Shown in pieces: positions 1-8,293 of a DNA stretch of 34,204 nt (its first letter is position 1; each line of letters starts with the position of its first letter). Both the position numbers and the translations under genes were made by a program. The DNA comes from Crocinitomicaceae bacterium. Lineage in GTDB: Bacteria > Bacteroidota > Bacteroidia > Flavobacteriales_D > Crocinitomicaceae. The stretch covers positions 1-34,204 of the forward strand of contig JAQXCN010000014.1 of the NCBI GenBank assembly GCA_029251865.1. The letters are read 5' to 3'. The notes under the pieces are model-generated. The model was not told the DNA's origin. It did not search any database and was given only the letters and a program-made list of their open reading frames with translations.

Positions 1-635
1 AAGAAGGTGGAATATACGACGTATCACTAACAGCATATGACGATAACGGATGCTTTAATGATGTGACCTACAATGATTTTATTACGGTATATCAAACGCC
101 TTCGGCTCAAATGAACATTGATCCAATTTACCTCTACCCCGATATTCCTACAACTAATATTTTAAACGAATCTATAGGCGGAGACGCGTATGTTTGGAAT
201 ATGGGAGATACGCCACTTGATTTCATGGGCTTTGAACCAGGTGCTTACACCTACAGTCCAAATCTTACAGATACATTTTATGTGAGCCTGACGGCTTACA
301 CAGATGAGGGATGTGTAGATTCAACGCAAGGATTTGTTGCCTTTTTGAACGACCCCTTCCTATACGCTCCGAATTCATTTACCCCAGATGCCAATATCTT
401 AAACGATGTTTGGATACCTATATTCTCAAGCCCGCAATATCTAAAACGCTATAATTTAGACATCTACAACCGTTGGGGAGAGCGAATGTTTGAAACTACA
501 GACCTCAATCAAGGTTGGGACGGAACCTATCAAGGAAACCCAGTTCAAGACGGTACCTACACCTGGAAAATCAACTTCAGGTGGTACGATCAAAGAGCAT
601 TTGAGCTCACAGGTCATATTACACTCATTAAGTAG
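1..635 (+). CDS. Gliding-motility-associated C-terminal domain protein, T9SS type B cargo (5' partial)
   Basis: The reading frame is open from the left edge (codons in phase from base 3), so this is the 3' end of a larger gene. The first residues resemble the end of a PKD/Ig-like repeat (VSLTAYDDNGC), and a second such repeat follows (FYVSLTAYTDEGCVDS). The last ~90 residues form the CHU_C/type B sorting domain: APNSFTPDANILNDVW, then IYNRWGERMFET, GWDGTYQG, DGTYTWKI and a terminal GHITLIK. In this family the domain directs export through the type IX secretion system and attachment to or release from the cell surface. The full protein is probably a large multi-repeat adhesin-like surface protein. 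Its function cannot be named from the tail alone. The GTG at base 63 is internal, not the start. Confidence 0.93.
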   Translation, partial: EGGIYDVSLTAYDDNGCFNDVTYNDFITVYQTPSAQMNIDPIYLYPDIPTTNILNESIGGDAYVWNMGDTPLDFMGFEPGAYTYSPNLTDTFYVSLTAYTDEGCVDSTQGFVAFLNDPFLYAPNSFTPDANILNDVWIPIFSSPQYLKRYNLDIYNRWGERMFETTDLNQGWDGTYQGNPVQDGTYTWKINFRWYDQRAFELTGHITLIK

Positions 636-744
636 GGAACACTGAACATCCAATTCGTTTTAAAAAAAATGAATCAAAAATATTAACTTCGCCAATAGCC
701 TTTAGTTTAATCTTTAAAGAGTAGAAAGCAACAAAACATAAAAA

Positions 745-1440
745 ATGAGAAAATTAGCATTGTTCCTAGGCGCCATATCACTAACTATGTCAATTTTACC
801 CCAGGCAAATACTTCTTTAAATGAAATTACTTCCATTGTTGATGAAGTAAAAATAGGTGATCAAGTTTGGATGGTCAAAAATCTCGATGTGGATACTTTC
901 AGAAATGGCGACTCCATCATGCATTCCAAAACAGAAGAAGAATGGGACGAAGCAGATAGCAATGAATTACCTGCATGGTGTTATTATAAAAATGACTCGA
1001 AAAACGGAGTTAACTACGGCAAATTATACAATTGGCATGCAGTGAGTGACCCGCGCGGTTTGGCTCCAAAAGGATGGCACATCCCTACAGATGAGGAATG
1101 GACAAGTCTCATCTTCTATCTAAGCGATAAAGAATCAGAAGAGGTTGATATCTATGGGAATGAAGTTGGTATAAAATTAAAAAACAAAAAGGGCTGGAAA
1201 CGGGATAAACCTAAAAGAGGATCAAGTAGAAATAAGGATTATAAAGGAACCAACGAAAGTGGTTTTTCAGCTCTGCCAGGTGGCAGTCGTGAGGATTATT
1301 TGGATTACCGTGGTATTGGTTATCACGGCAGTTGGTGGAGTATTTCTCAGAGTTATTGGGGGCTATCTTTCAATTCACCCATTCTATACAGCGAGGATGA
1401 ATATTGGGGATTTTTCTCTGTTCGTTGTATTAGAGATTAA
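745..1440 (+). CDS. FISUMP domain secreted protein
   Basis: A 231-residue protein with an N-terminal signal peptide (MRKLALFLGAISLTMS, cleavage near residue 20-24). The rest is a Fibrobacter-succinogenes-major-paralogous (FISUMP) domain, recognised by the ordered motifs VKIGDQVWMVKNLDV, AWCYY, YGKLYNWHAV, GLAPKGWHIPTDEEW, SGFSALPGG and a final SVRCIRD. Such proteins are exported or surface-exposed in Bacteroidota and Fibrobacter, and their molecular role is not established. The domain contains the usual paired cysteines (one in AWCYY, one in VRCIRD). No type IX sorting tail is present. It stands alone, 109 bases after the T9SS cargo gene, and its end faces the outer-membrane gene on the other strand. 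Confidence 0.88.
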   Translation: MRKLALFLGAISLTMSILPQANTSLNEITSIVDEVKIGDQVWMVKNLDVDTFRNGDSIMHSKTEEEWDEADSNELPAWCYYKNDSKNGVNYGKLYNWHAVSDPRGLAPKGWHIPTDEEWTSLIFYLSDKESEEVDIYGNEVGIKLKNKKGWKRDKPKRGSSRNKDYKGTNESGFSALPGGSREDYLDYRGIGYHGSWWSISQSYWGLSFNSPILYSEDEYWGFFSVRCIRD

Positions 1441-1486
1441 TTTACTTTTAAATTTCACTGTTACATTTTTGAAAATCGATACAGCT

Positions 1487-2206
1487 TTAAAACAATATAT
1501 ATCCAAGTCTAATGGACAGTATCCTATTCGCAACTCTAAAATCAGGGGCATTGAAGGTGTCTATATTATTTAAACCAAAATCATAAGAGACTTCCATAAA
1601 AAAGTGTCGAATTGAAATACCTATACCAGATGTGATACCAAAATCGATAACATCAATTCCATCTCCTGCTGCACCAAAATCAATTGTTTCATGATTTAAT
1701 TGAGTCAATTCACTACTTGAAAATGGATTACTATAAGCATAGGTTTGTAAGGATCTTGAAGAACCAGAAAAAGCAAAGCTACAATACGGTCCAAAAAGAG
1801 CATATAAATTGGTCTTTGCGCCAATACTGATGTCATAAGTAAGTGTCGGGGTAAACTGCAAATAACTTAGCCTAACCTTACTTTCGATTCTTGAATATTC
1901 AGAAAACTCATCAGATCCAACCATATAGACATTTGAATTTTCTGATGTATAGCCGTACCCCTTACCTGAATAGCCAAAACGTAGTCTCAAATCTAAATTT
2001 TGATACAATTGAAATTCATATTGGCCACTAAAGTTCAAATTAACAATTGAATGATATCCTTCATAAAATGTATTCGACGTTTCTGATTGTTTAATATGAA
2101 TACGAGAACTATTTAACCCAGCCGAAATTCCAAATCCTTGTTGAGCCAAAGCCCATGGTCCTAAAAAAAATAAAAGCGTAAGACATGTAACAACTCTTAA
2201 AAACAT
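1487..2206 (-). CDS. Outer membrane beta-barrel protein (PorT-like)
   Basis: A 239-residue protein with a clear signal peptide (MFLRVVTCLTLLFFLGPWALAQ, cleavage after residue 21). The mature part has alternating hydrophobic and polar strands such as FGISAGLNSSRI, LRLRFGYSGKGY, LQFTPTLTYDI and FMEVSYDFGL. It ends in an aromatic residue (LSIRLGYILF), as expected for an outer-membrane barrel. This matches the small 'outer membrane beta-barrel domain' families common in Bacteroidota, of the PorT type. A specific role (for example in T9SS assembly) cannot be claimed. The gene is a single unit, convergent with the FISUMP gene and divergent from the sirtuin gene. Confidence 0.8.
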   Translation of the reverse strand: MFLRVVTCLTLLFFLGPWALAQQGFGISAGLNSSRIHIKQSETSNTFYEGYHSIVNLNFSGQYEFQLYQNLDLRLRFGYSGKGYGYTSENSNVYMVGSDEFSEYSRIESKVRLSYLQFTPTLTYDISIGAKTNLYALFGPYCSFAFSGSSRSLQTYAYSNPFSSSELTQLNHETIDFGAAGDGIDVIDFGITSGIGISIRHFFMEVSYDFGLNNIDTFNAPDFRVANRILSIRLGYILF

Positions 2207-2285
2207 TATTTGGTCTTTTTAAATAAAGATATATCTTTAAATTTAACGAGGTTCACGATTCTTTATCACTAATCAGATTTACCCA

Positions 2286-2954
2286 ATGAAACATTTAGTA
2301 GTTTTAAGTGGCGCAGGCATGAGTGCTGAAAGCGGACTCAAAACATTCAGAGATAGCAATGGTCTATGGGAAGGTCATGATGTTATGAGTGTTGCTTCAC
2401 CTCAAGGATTTAAGAGTAACCCTGAATTAGTTCTCGAGTTTTACAACCAAAGAAGGCGACAACTTCTTGAAGTAAAACCTAACAGTGGTCACCAATACTT
2501 AGCCGATCTGGAGCGCGACTTTAAAGTTTCCATTGTGACTCAGAATGTCGATGATCTTCACGAAAGAGCAGGGAGCAAATCAGTATTACACTTGCACGGT
2601 GAGCTTTTTAAAGTAAGAAGCACATATGATTCTAGCGATGTAAAAGAATGGAAAAATGACTTAAATATTGGTGATCTGTGCTCAAAAGGCCATCAACTTC
2701 GACCCGATATTGTTTGGTTTGGTGAGGAGGTCCCTGCGATAGCTAGGGCCATTTCAATATGTGAAAAGGCTGATGTTTTGATTATTATTGGAACTTCAAT
2801 GCAAGTATATCCTGCTGCCAATTTGATTAATTATGCTGAGCCAAGAACAGAAATTTATTATATCGATCCTAACCCAGCTACAGTGCATCACCCAAAGCTC
2901 ACAGTTATTGCAGAAAAGGCTTCATCTGGACTTAAAAAGATAAACTTCAAGTAA
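2286..2954 (+). CDS. cobB: Sir2-family NAD-dependent protein deacylase (class III, CobB-like)
   Basis: A 222-residue sirtuin that removes acyl groups from lysine using NAD+. NAD-binding motifs are GAGMSAESGLKTFR (residues 9-22), TQNVDDLHERAG (85-96) and GTSMQVYPAANL. The catalytic histidine is H104 in LHLHGELFK. The class III acyl-selectivity pair Y-x-x-R is present at Y53 and R56 (FYNQRRRQL), suggesting desuccinylase/demalonylase activity as in E. coli CobB and SIRT5. The zinc tetracysteine module is missing: between H104 and RPDIVWFGE only C132 remains. I recall this as normal for Bacteroidota members of the family. The gene is monocistronic and ends 10 bases from the tRNA on the other strand. 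Confidence 0.92.
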   Translation: MKHLVVLSGAGMSAESGLKTFRDSNGLWEGHDVMSVASPQGFKSNPELVLEFYNQRRRQLLEVKPNSGHQYLADLERDFKVSIVTQNVDDLHERAGSKSVLHLHGELFKVRSTYDSSDVKEWKNDLNIGDLCSKGHQLRPDIVWFGEEVPAIARAISICEKADVLIIIGTSMQVYPAANLINYAEPRTEIYYIDPNPATVHHPKLTVIAEKASSGLKKINFK

Positions 2955-2964
2955 ATAAAAGAAG

Positions 2965-3039
2965 TGGGCTATACTGGATTCGAACCAGTGACTTCCACCC
3001 TGTCAAGGTGACACTCTAAACCAACTGAGTTAATAGCCC
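2965..3039 (-). tRNA. tRNA-Val(GAC)
   Basis: Read on the minus strand from 3039, the sequence folds as a full cloverleaf. The 7-bp acceptor is GGGCTAT/ATAGCCC, and the D arm is ACTC/GAGT. The anticodon stem is TCACC/GGTGG with loop TTGACAG, giving anticodon GAC at 3004-3002. The T arm is ACTGG/CCAGT with loop TTCGAAT. A discriminator A is at 2965, and CCA is not encoded. Position 10 is A (paired with U25) instead of the usual G. The 5' end lies only 7 bases after the stop codon of the SPFH gene on the same strand, so it may be cut from a shared transcript. Confidence 0.96.
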
Positions 3040-3046
3040 TTAGTAA

Positions 3047-3994
3047 TTAAGAATCAGATGCTTCCTTCGATTCCGCTTCCGACTTTAGTTCATTCTCATT
3101 TAATTTATTACCAACAAATGTCCCTGAGATGATTTGGTCTTGGAATGCTCGCATACCGCCTGGGGAATGCGGCATTAGAATGGAGGAATTCTTTGAATTT
3201 GCGCCGATATCTTTGATAGTATCAAAATACTGAGTCATCAACACAAATTGCATAATTTCTTCGTGGGTGACTGTATCTAATGATTTTTTAAAATCTTCAA
3301 CTGATTCCTTAAACCCTCTAACGATCTCTAAACGCTGCTGTGCAATACCTTCACCTGAAAGTCTTTTAGATTCGGCTTCTGCTTCCGCTTGTTTTACAAT
3401 CATGATTTTTTTCGCCTCACCGTCTTCATGTGCGGCCTCACGATCTCTTTTGGCTGCATTAATTCTGTTCATGGCATCCTTAACCTTGTGGTCTGGATCT
3501 ATATCAGTGATTAAGGCTTTTATAATGGCATAGCCATATTCAGCCATACTTTGCGAGATATTATTTTGAACAGCTATTGCGATATCTTCTTTCTTTGCAA
3601 AAACATCGTCAAGCTCAAGCTTTGGAACCTCAGCACGAACGTCATCAAAGACATATGACGCAATTTGACTTTTGGCATCCTCTAAAGAGTAATAAGCTTC
3701 CTTTACAAATTCTTTTCGAACCCGATATTGAACGGAAACTTGAAGGTTCACAAAAACATTATCTAATGTCTTTGTTTCAATAGTTACATCGAGTTGCTGT
3801 ACACGAAGATTGACTGTTGCTGTACGATTGTCAATAAATGGAATGACCAAAGATAAACCAGATTTTCGAATCGATTGAAATCTACCAAACCTTTCAATAA
3901 CAGCTGCAGAGGCCTCTTTTACAACAATAAATGTTTTTAAAAAAAGAACAATTAGGACAACAATGAGGGCAAGGCTTTCGTAGGGTACAGACAT
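3047..3994 (-). CDS. SPFH/Band 7 domain protein (stomatin/paraslipin-like)
   Basis: A 315-residue membrane-anchored SPFH protein. Residues ~5-25 are a single hydrophobic anchor (LALIVVLIVLFLKTFIVV). The Band 7 domain follows with the typical opening VIERFGRFQSIRKSGLSLVIPFID, then VQQLDVTIETKTLDNVFV and a conserved AMNRINAAKRDREAA segment leading into a charged helical region (~185-250). Stomatin-like proteins form large oligomers in the membrane and help organise or protect membrane proteins. There is no NfeD-type protease partner next to it, so its client is unknown. It lies 9 bases behind dnaA on the same strand and 7 bases ahead of tRNA-Val, suggesting one transcript. Confidence 0.9.
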   Translation of the reverse strand: MSVPYESLALIVVLIVLFLKTFIVVKEASAAVIERFGRFQSIRKSGLSLVIPFIDNRTATVNLRVQQLDVTIETKTLDNVFVNLQVSVQYRVRKEFVKEAYYSLEDAKSQIASYVFDDVRAEVPKLELDDVFAKKEDIAIAVQNNISQSMAEYGYAIIKALITDIDPDHKVKDAMNRINAAKRDREAAHEDGEAKKIMIVKQAEAEAESKRLSGEGIAQQRLEIVRGFKESVEDFKKSLDTVTHEEIMQFVLMTQYFDTIKDIGANSKNSSILMPHSPGGMRAFQDQIISGTFVGNKLNENELKSEAESKEASDS

Positions 3995-4003
3995 AAAAAT
4001 TTA

Positions 4004-5434
4004 TTATTGAATAGTTAACTTCTTTTCGAGTTCCTCAAGATAGTGTCGGAATTGCTTATCAGTTTCGGACAAATTAACGACTGTTCTGCAAGCATGAAGA
4101 ACTGTTGCGTGATCTTTACCACCACAATGTGCACCAATATTTGCTAATGAAGACTTTGTCATCTTTTTAGAGAAATACATTGAAATTTGACGTGCCTGGA
4201 CCACCTCTCTTTTTCTAGTTTTAGACTTCAGCATCTCAATAGGCAGATCGAAATAATCACAGACTACTTTTTGAATATATTCAATCGAAACCTCTCTAGC
4301 GGTACTTCTTACGAATTTATCAACCATCTGCTTTGCTAAATCTAAGGTAATTGCCTTTTTAGTAAGAGACGCTTGTGCTAATAAAGTATTTAATGCCCCT
4401 TCAATTTCACGGACATTTGTATTAATAGAGTACGCTAGATATTCGACAACCTCTTTAGGTAGTTCGATGCCACTTCCGTACATTTTTTTCTGAAGAATAG
4501 CGATTCGTGTCTCCAAATCAGGTGTTCCCAAATCTGCAGAAAGACCCCATTTAAATCTTGACAACAACCTTTGTTCCATTCCTTGCATTTCAACTGGCGC
4601 TTTATCTGAGGTCAAAACAATTTGTTTACCATTCTGGTGTAAGTGGTTGAAAATAGAAAAGAATACATCCTGTGTTCTTTCTTTACCAGCAAAGAATTGT
4701 ACGTCATCAATGATTAACACATCAATCATTTGATAAAAATGGACAAAATCATTAGTTGATTGGTTCTTGATCGCGTCAATAAATTGGTGTGCGAACTTTT
4801 CGGACTGAACGTATAATACTGTTTTGTTTGGGAAATTCTCTTTTACAGAGATTCCAATGGAGTGCGCAAGATGTGTTTTTCCTAACCCAACTCCCCCGTA
4901 AATAAGAAGTGGATTAAATGCTGTACCTCCAGGTTTGTTTGAGACAGCAAACCCTGAAGCTCGAGCCAAACGGTTATATTCTCCCTCTACAAAATTATCA
5001 AAGGTAAAGGCCGGAATTAAGTTCGATTCAATATTGAGTTTTTTCAAACCAGGAATAACAAAAGGATTTCTAATTTGCTTTTCATTCCCACTGATCGGAA
5101 CATTCACTGGGGAATTCTTTAATGAATTCGAGCTGTGTGCCGGAATCTTGACCGTATAAGGATTTGAAGATTTGTTATTATTTTCCATAACAATACTGTA
5201 TTCTAAACTACCATCAGCACCTAATTGCTTTTTAACAACCTTTCGCAAAAGTGTTATGTAGTTTTCTTCTAACCATTCGTAAAAAAAATATGAAGGTACT
5301 TGTATGGTTAAAACATCCTTGTCAAGTTTCACCGGAACAATCGGTTCGAACCAAGTCTTAAATGCTTGTAATGAAATATTGTCTTTAATGACTTTAAGAC
5401 AGGAATCCCATGCACCTTCGTGGTTTTTACTCAT
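4004..5434 (-). CDS. dnaA: Chromosomal replication initiator protein DnaA
   Basis: A 476-residue DnaA, full length. Domain I covers about residues 5-85 (AWDSCLKVIKDNIS, FKTWFEPI), and a linker runs to ~140. The AAA+ domain has Walker A GGVGLGKT at 180-187, Walker B VLIIDDVQF at 239-247 and a sensor region LLSRFKWGL near 290-298. Domain IV carries the DnaA signature at 437-449 (HCGGKDHATVLHA), which binds DnaA boxes. The protein opens the origin in its ATP form. The gene heads a minus-strand run with the SPFH gene and tRNA-Val. Upstream, a 7/8 match to the -7 consensus (TAATTTTC, 5446-5439) ends 4 bases before the ATG, so this mRNA may also be leaderless. No dnaN or origin cluster is adjacent, which is common in this phylum. 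Confidence 0.98.
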   Translation of the reverse strand: MSKNHEGAWDSCLKVIKDNISLQAFKTWFEPIVPVKLDKDVLTIQVPSYFFYEWLEENYITLLRKVVKKQLGADGSLEYSIVMENNNKSSNPYTVKIPAHSSNSLKNSPVNVPISGNEKQIRNPFVIPGLKKLNIESNLIPAFTFDNFVEGEYNRLARASGFAVSNKPGGTAFNPLLIYGGVGLGKTHLAHSIGISVKENFPNKTVLYVQSEKFAHQFIDAIKNQSTNDFVHFYQMIDVLIIDDVQFFAGKERTQDVFFSIFNHLHQNGKQIVLTSDKAPVEMQGMEQRLLSRFKWGLSADLGTPDLETRIAILQKKMYGSGIELPKEVVEYLAYSINTNVREIEGALNTLLAQASLTKKAITLDLAKQMVDKFVRSTAREVSIEYIQKVVCDYFDLPIEMLKSKTRKREVVQARQISMYFSKKMTKSSLANIGAHCGGKDHATVLHACRTVVNLSETDKQFRHYLEELEKKLTIQ

Positions 5435-5496
5435 AGTTGAAAATTAATAGTTTGGTCTTCATTAACAGCGATTTAGAGTACTGCTTTCTAGACCGC

Positions 5497-5505
5497 TTTT
5501 GCACA
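5497..5505 (+). promoter_or_regulatory. Single candidate DnaA box in the dnaA upstream region
   Basis: The 9-mer TTTTGCACA fits the relaxed DnaA-box consensus TTWTNCACA. It lies 63 bases upstream of the dnaA ATG in the 216-base divergent spacer. A lone box would suit DnaA autoregulation. I see no cluster of boxes or AT-rich unwinding repeat nearby that would make this an origin. A match to such a loose pattern can arise by chance in AT-rich DNA. Confidence 0.3.
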
Positions 5506-5650
5506 GTACAAATGTTCTCATAAAAAAGTTAAAAAAAAACCACTAGGGGTATTGACTTTTTAAAATGTTTTCTTAAGAGATATTTTCTTTACAGAAAAGT
5601 GATAGTTTAGCTTACCTAATGTAATAATTTTTTAGCTTTATTAAAAGAAA

Positions 5651-6067
5651 ATGGAACGAAAAACAAAACATCTTACTGAAATCAGAGTCCGTTATGGAGA
5701 AACGGACAGAATGGGTTTTTGTTATTATGGAAATTATGCGCAATTTTTAGAAGTCGCTCGCGTTGAATTACTGCGAAGTCAAGGGATTTCCTACAAAGAG
5801 CTCGAGGATGCGGGTATCTTATTGCCAGTCCGAAATTTTTCTATTAAGTACATTGCGCCTTCTCGATATGACGACTTGTTATCTATCCAAACTGAAATAA
5901 CAAATATAAAGGGTTCACGAATTGAATTCAATTATGAAATTCGAAATCAAAACAATGTACTTATTGCCACTGCATATACAGAACTGGTTTTTGTAAATTC
6001 CAATTCATTGAAACCTACAAATGCACCCGATGAAATTTTAACCTTTTATGAAAACGACATAAAATAA
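5651..6067 (+). CDS. Acyl-CoA thioesterase, YbgC/4-hydroxybenzoyl-CoA thioesterase family
   Basis: A 138-residue single hot-dog-fold thioesterase. The active-site strip VRYGETDRMGFCYYGNYAQFLEVAR starts near residue 12; the aspartate of ETDRMG is the position used for catalysis in this family. VRNFSIKYIAPSRYDD and the strand ATAYTELVFV follow as in YbgC/FadM members. It should hydrolyse an acyl-CoA thioester in the cytoplasm, but the acyl chain cannot be read from sequence. Its stop overlaps the next start (TAATG, one shared base), so it is translationally coupled to the N-formylglutamate amidohydrolase. Confidence 0.92.
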   Translation: MERKTKHLTEIRVRYGETDRMGFCYYGNYAQFLEVARVELLRSQGISYKELEDAGILLPVRNFSIKYIAPSRYDDLLSIQTEITNIKGSRIEFNYEIRNQNNVLIATAYTELVFVNSNSLKPTNAPDEILTFYENDIK

Positions 6068-6882
6068 TGCCTTCAAATACAACTCCTTTTGAACTAATTG
6101 TTCCAAAAACTAAAAAAACGCCTTTTATATTAAGCATACCGCATTGTGGAATAGCTTTTCCGAACGAACTTAAAAACACCTATAACCAGTCTTTAATTTC
6201 CGCACCCGATGATACAGATTGGTTTTTGGAAATTCTTTACGATTTTGCTGAAGATATGGGTATAACCATAATAAAAGCCGTGTATTCTCGTTGGGTGATT
6301 GATTTAAATAGGACTCCTGAGAATCAATCCCTATATAATGACGGTCGTATCATCACATCATTATGCCCAACCACAGACTTTTTAGGAAAACCACTCTATC
6401 TTTCTAAAGAACATGAACCAAACGCTGAAGAAATACAAAGACGTTTGAAAACTTATTATTGGCCTTACCATAATAAAATTGATATGCTTTTAGAAGACTG
6501 TAAGGCTAGTTTTGGGAAAGCATTACTTTGGGATGCTCACTCCATTAGAAGACATGTAGAAACAATTCAAAAGAAGGCATTCCCTGATTTAATTTTAGGA
6601 AATAATGATCTGCAAACAGCAAACAAACCTTATGTAGATACGGCGCTTAAACACTTAGGCTCGGGACCATATAAAATCACACACAACACGCCATTCAAGG
6701 GTGGTTATATTACAAGGTCAAAAGGGAATCCAGCAGAAAACATACATGCACTTCAACTTGAAATGTGCAAGGATTTATATATGTCGTCAAAGGAGACGAT
6801 ATATGATGTTTCTCGAGCAGCAACGATAAAAAAAATGCTAAAAAACACATTCAATCATTTAATACATCAATTAAATGCATGA
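6067..6882 (+). CDS. hutG: N-formylglutamate amidohydrolase (N-formylglutamate deformylase)
   Basis: A 271-residue protein of the N-formylglutamate amidohydrolase family, which splits N-formyl-L-glutamate into glutamate and formate as the last step of one histidine degradation route. Family marks are SIPHCGIAFP (metal-site histidine H26), DDTDWF, SRWVIDLNRTPE, YWPYHNKI, LLWDAHSIRRHV, PDLILGNN and GGYITRSKGNP followed by ALQLEMCK. It starts inside the stop of the thioesterase (1-base overlap) and overlaps the downstream deiminase gene by 8 bases. The neighbouring deiminase makes exactly its substrate, which supports the assignment. Other amidohydrolases of this family act on related N-acyl amino acids, but the context favours HutG. 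Confidence 0.9.
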   Translation: MPSNTTPFELIVPKTKKTPFILSIPHCGIAFPNELKNTYNQSLISAPDDTDWFLEILYDFAEDMGITIIKAVYSRWVIDLNRTPENQSLYNDGRIITSLCPTTDFLGKPLYLSKEHEPNAEEIQRRLKTYYWPYHNKIDMLLEDCKASFGKALLWDAHSIRRHVETIQKKAFPDLILGNNDLQTANKPYVDTALKHLGSGPYKITHNTPFKGGYITRSKGNPAENIHALQLEMCKDLYMSSKETIYDVSRAATIKKMLKNTFNHLIHQLNA

Positions 6883-8242
6883 TTTCTTTTTTAAGGGGAT
6901 ACTTCAATCAGATGGTTGGCACGAAAATGTTGCGGTTTCAGTAAATCCTAAAGGCGTAATTACTCAAATTACAAATGCTCAGGAATCTGAAAAGTGCACT
7001 GGATTCGCATTGCCGGGCTTTCAAAATGCGCATTCTCATGCTTTTCAATATGCCATGGCTGGGCTGGCAGAGCTCCACCCTACAACAATGAAAAAAAATG
7101 ACTTTTGGAGTTGGCGCGAATCGATGTATGCGTTGGCACTAAAAGTTCAACCAGAGCATATTGAAGCGATTGCAGCCATGTTATACAAGGAAATGCTAAG
7201 ACATGGCTACACACATGTTGCTGAATTCCACTACATACATAGAGATCTCAATGGATCATCTTACGAAAACAAAGCAGAACTCAGTGAACGTATTGCGAGA
7301 GCAGCCCAAAGCGTTGGGATCAAGCTAACAATAATTCCTATTTATTATGAACAAGGTGGCTTTGGCTTGCCTCCTCAAAAGGAACAAAGGAGATTTTTAT
7401 CTTCATCTTTTGAGGATTACCTTGAACTGAACGCAGCCGTAAAAACAATGGCTACTAAATACGAAAATTGTGAAGTTGGTTTTGGGATTCACTCAATGCG
7501 TGGTGTGGCTCTTGAGAATATTATTGAACTGGCAAAACACAGAACAGGAAACACCCCATTTCATATTCATATCGCTGAACAGACTAAAGAAATCGAAGAC
7601 TGCATTGCCTTCACAGGAATTAGGCCAACTGAATGGTTTGCAAATAACATTGAGCTTAATGAGAACTTTCACCTTGTTCACGCTACCCACCTTTCAGAAA
7701 ATGAAATTTCTCTACTCGCGAAAAGTGCTGCAAATGTTGTAATATGCCCTTCAACCGAAGGGAATCTCGGAGATGGTATCTTTCCCCTTGATCCTTATCT
7801 TAAAAAAGGAGGTAAATGGTCTATTGGCACAGACAGTCATATTGGATTAAACCCTTTTGAAGAATTAAGACTCCTTGACTATGGACAAAGGCTCACCACA
7901 CATAGCAGAAATACATTCGGAAATGTGAGCTCGGGTGATAATGGTGCAATTGCAATAAAGAGTGCACTTATAAATGGGAGAAAAGCCATGGGGGTAGAAA
8001 ATGAAATGTATTTTAAAGTTGGCAGTTCACTTGATGCTGTGGTAATCACAGACAAGCATCCCTTGATTCAGATGACAGGAATAAAGAATTTAACGAATAC
8101 AATTGTTTACGCATCCGACTCAAGTATGATCGAAGGGACAATAGTTGGAGGCGAATGGAAAGTAATAAATAAGGAAAATAATCAGACAGAAATTGAAGAT
8201 AATTTTATTCAAACAATGAAAGCGCTTTCCAACCGACTTTAA
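6875..8242 (+). CDS. hutF: Formimidoylglutamate deiminase
   Basis: A 455-residue amidohydrolase-superfamily enzyme that converts N-formimidoyl-L-glutamate to N-formyl-L-glutamate plus ammonia. The first metal histidines are H53 and H55 in NAHSHAFQYAMAGLAE, a hallmark of HutF. DFWSWRESMY and HVAEFHYIHRDL follow, then FHIHIAEQ, LVHATHL and SIGTDSHIGLNPFEELRLLDYGQRL, carrying the later histidines and the catalytic aspartate. It overlaps hutG by 8 bases, so the two final steps are made together. The earlier enzymes (HutH, HutU, HutI) are not in this window. Confidence 0.93.
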   Translation: MHDFFFKGILQSDGWHENVAVSVNPKGVITQITNAQESEKCTGFALPGFQNAHSHAFQYAMAGLAELHPTTMKKNDFWSWRESMYALALKVQPEHIEAIAAMLYKEMLRHGYTHVAEFHYIHRDLNGSSYENKAELSERIARAAQSVGIKLTIIPIYYEQGGFGLPPQKEQRRFLSSSFEDYLELNAAVKTMATKYENCEVGFGIHSMRGVALENIIELAKHRTGNTPFHIHIAEQTKEIEDCIAFTGIRPTEWFANNIELNENFHLVHATHLSENEISLLAKSAANVVICPSTEGNLGDGIFPLDPYLKKGGKWSIGTDSHIGLNPFEELRLLDYGQRLTTHSRNTFGNVSSGDNGAIAIKSALINGRKAMGVENEMYFKVGSSLDAVVITDKHPLIQMTGIKNLTNTIVYASDSSMIEGTIVGGEWKVINKENNQTEIEDNFIQTMKALSNRL

Positions 8243-8293
8243 ATTTCGGTCTCAAGATTTTTGAATTCAATTTTTCTTTAGTACTTTATTATA

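Noticed and set aside
1259-1573. Possible extra gene overlapping the FISUMP gene on the plus strand
   Set aside because: It is a frame shadow of the FISUMP domain codons, has no family features and runs into the convergent outer-membrane gene.
5435-5650. Replication origin beside dnaA
   Set aside because: Only one loose DnaA-box match is present, with no cluster and no unwinding repeats. There is no dnaN or other origin-linked gene next to it, so oriC is not supported.
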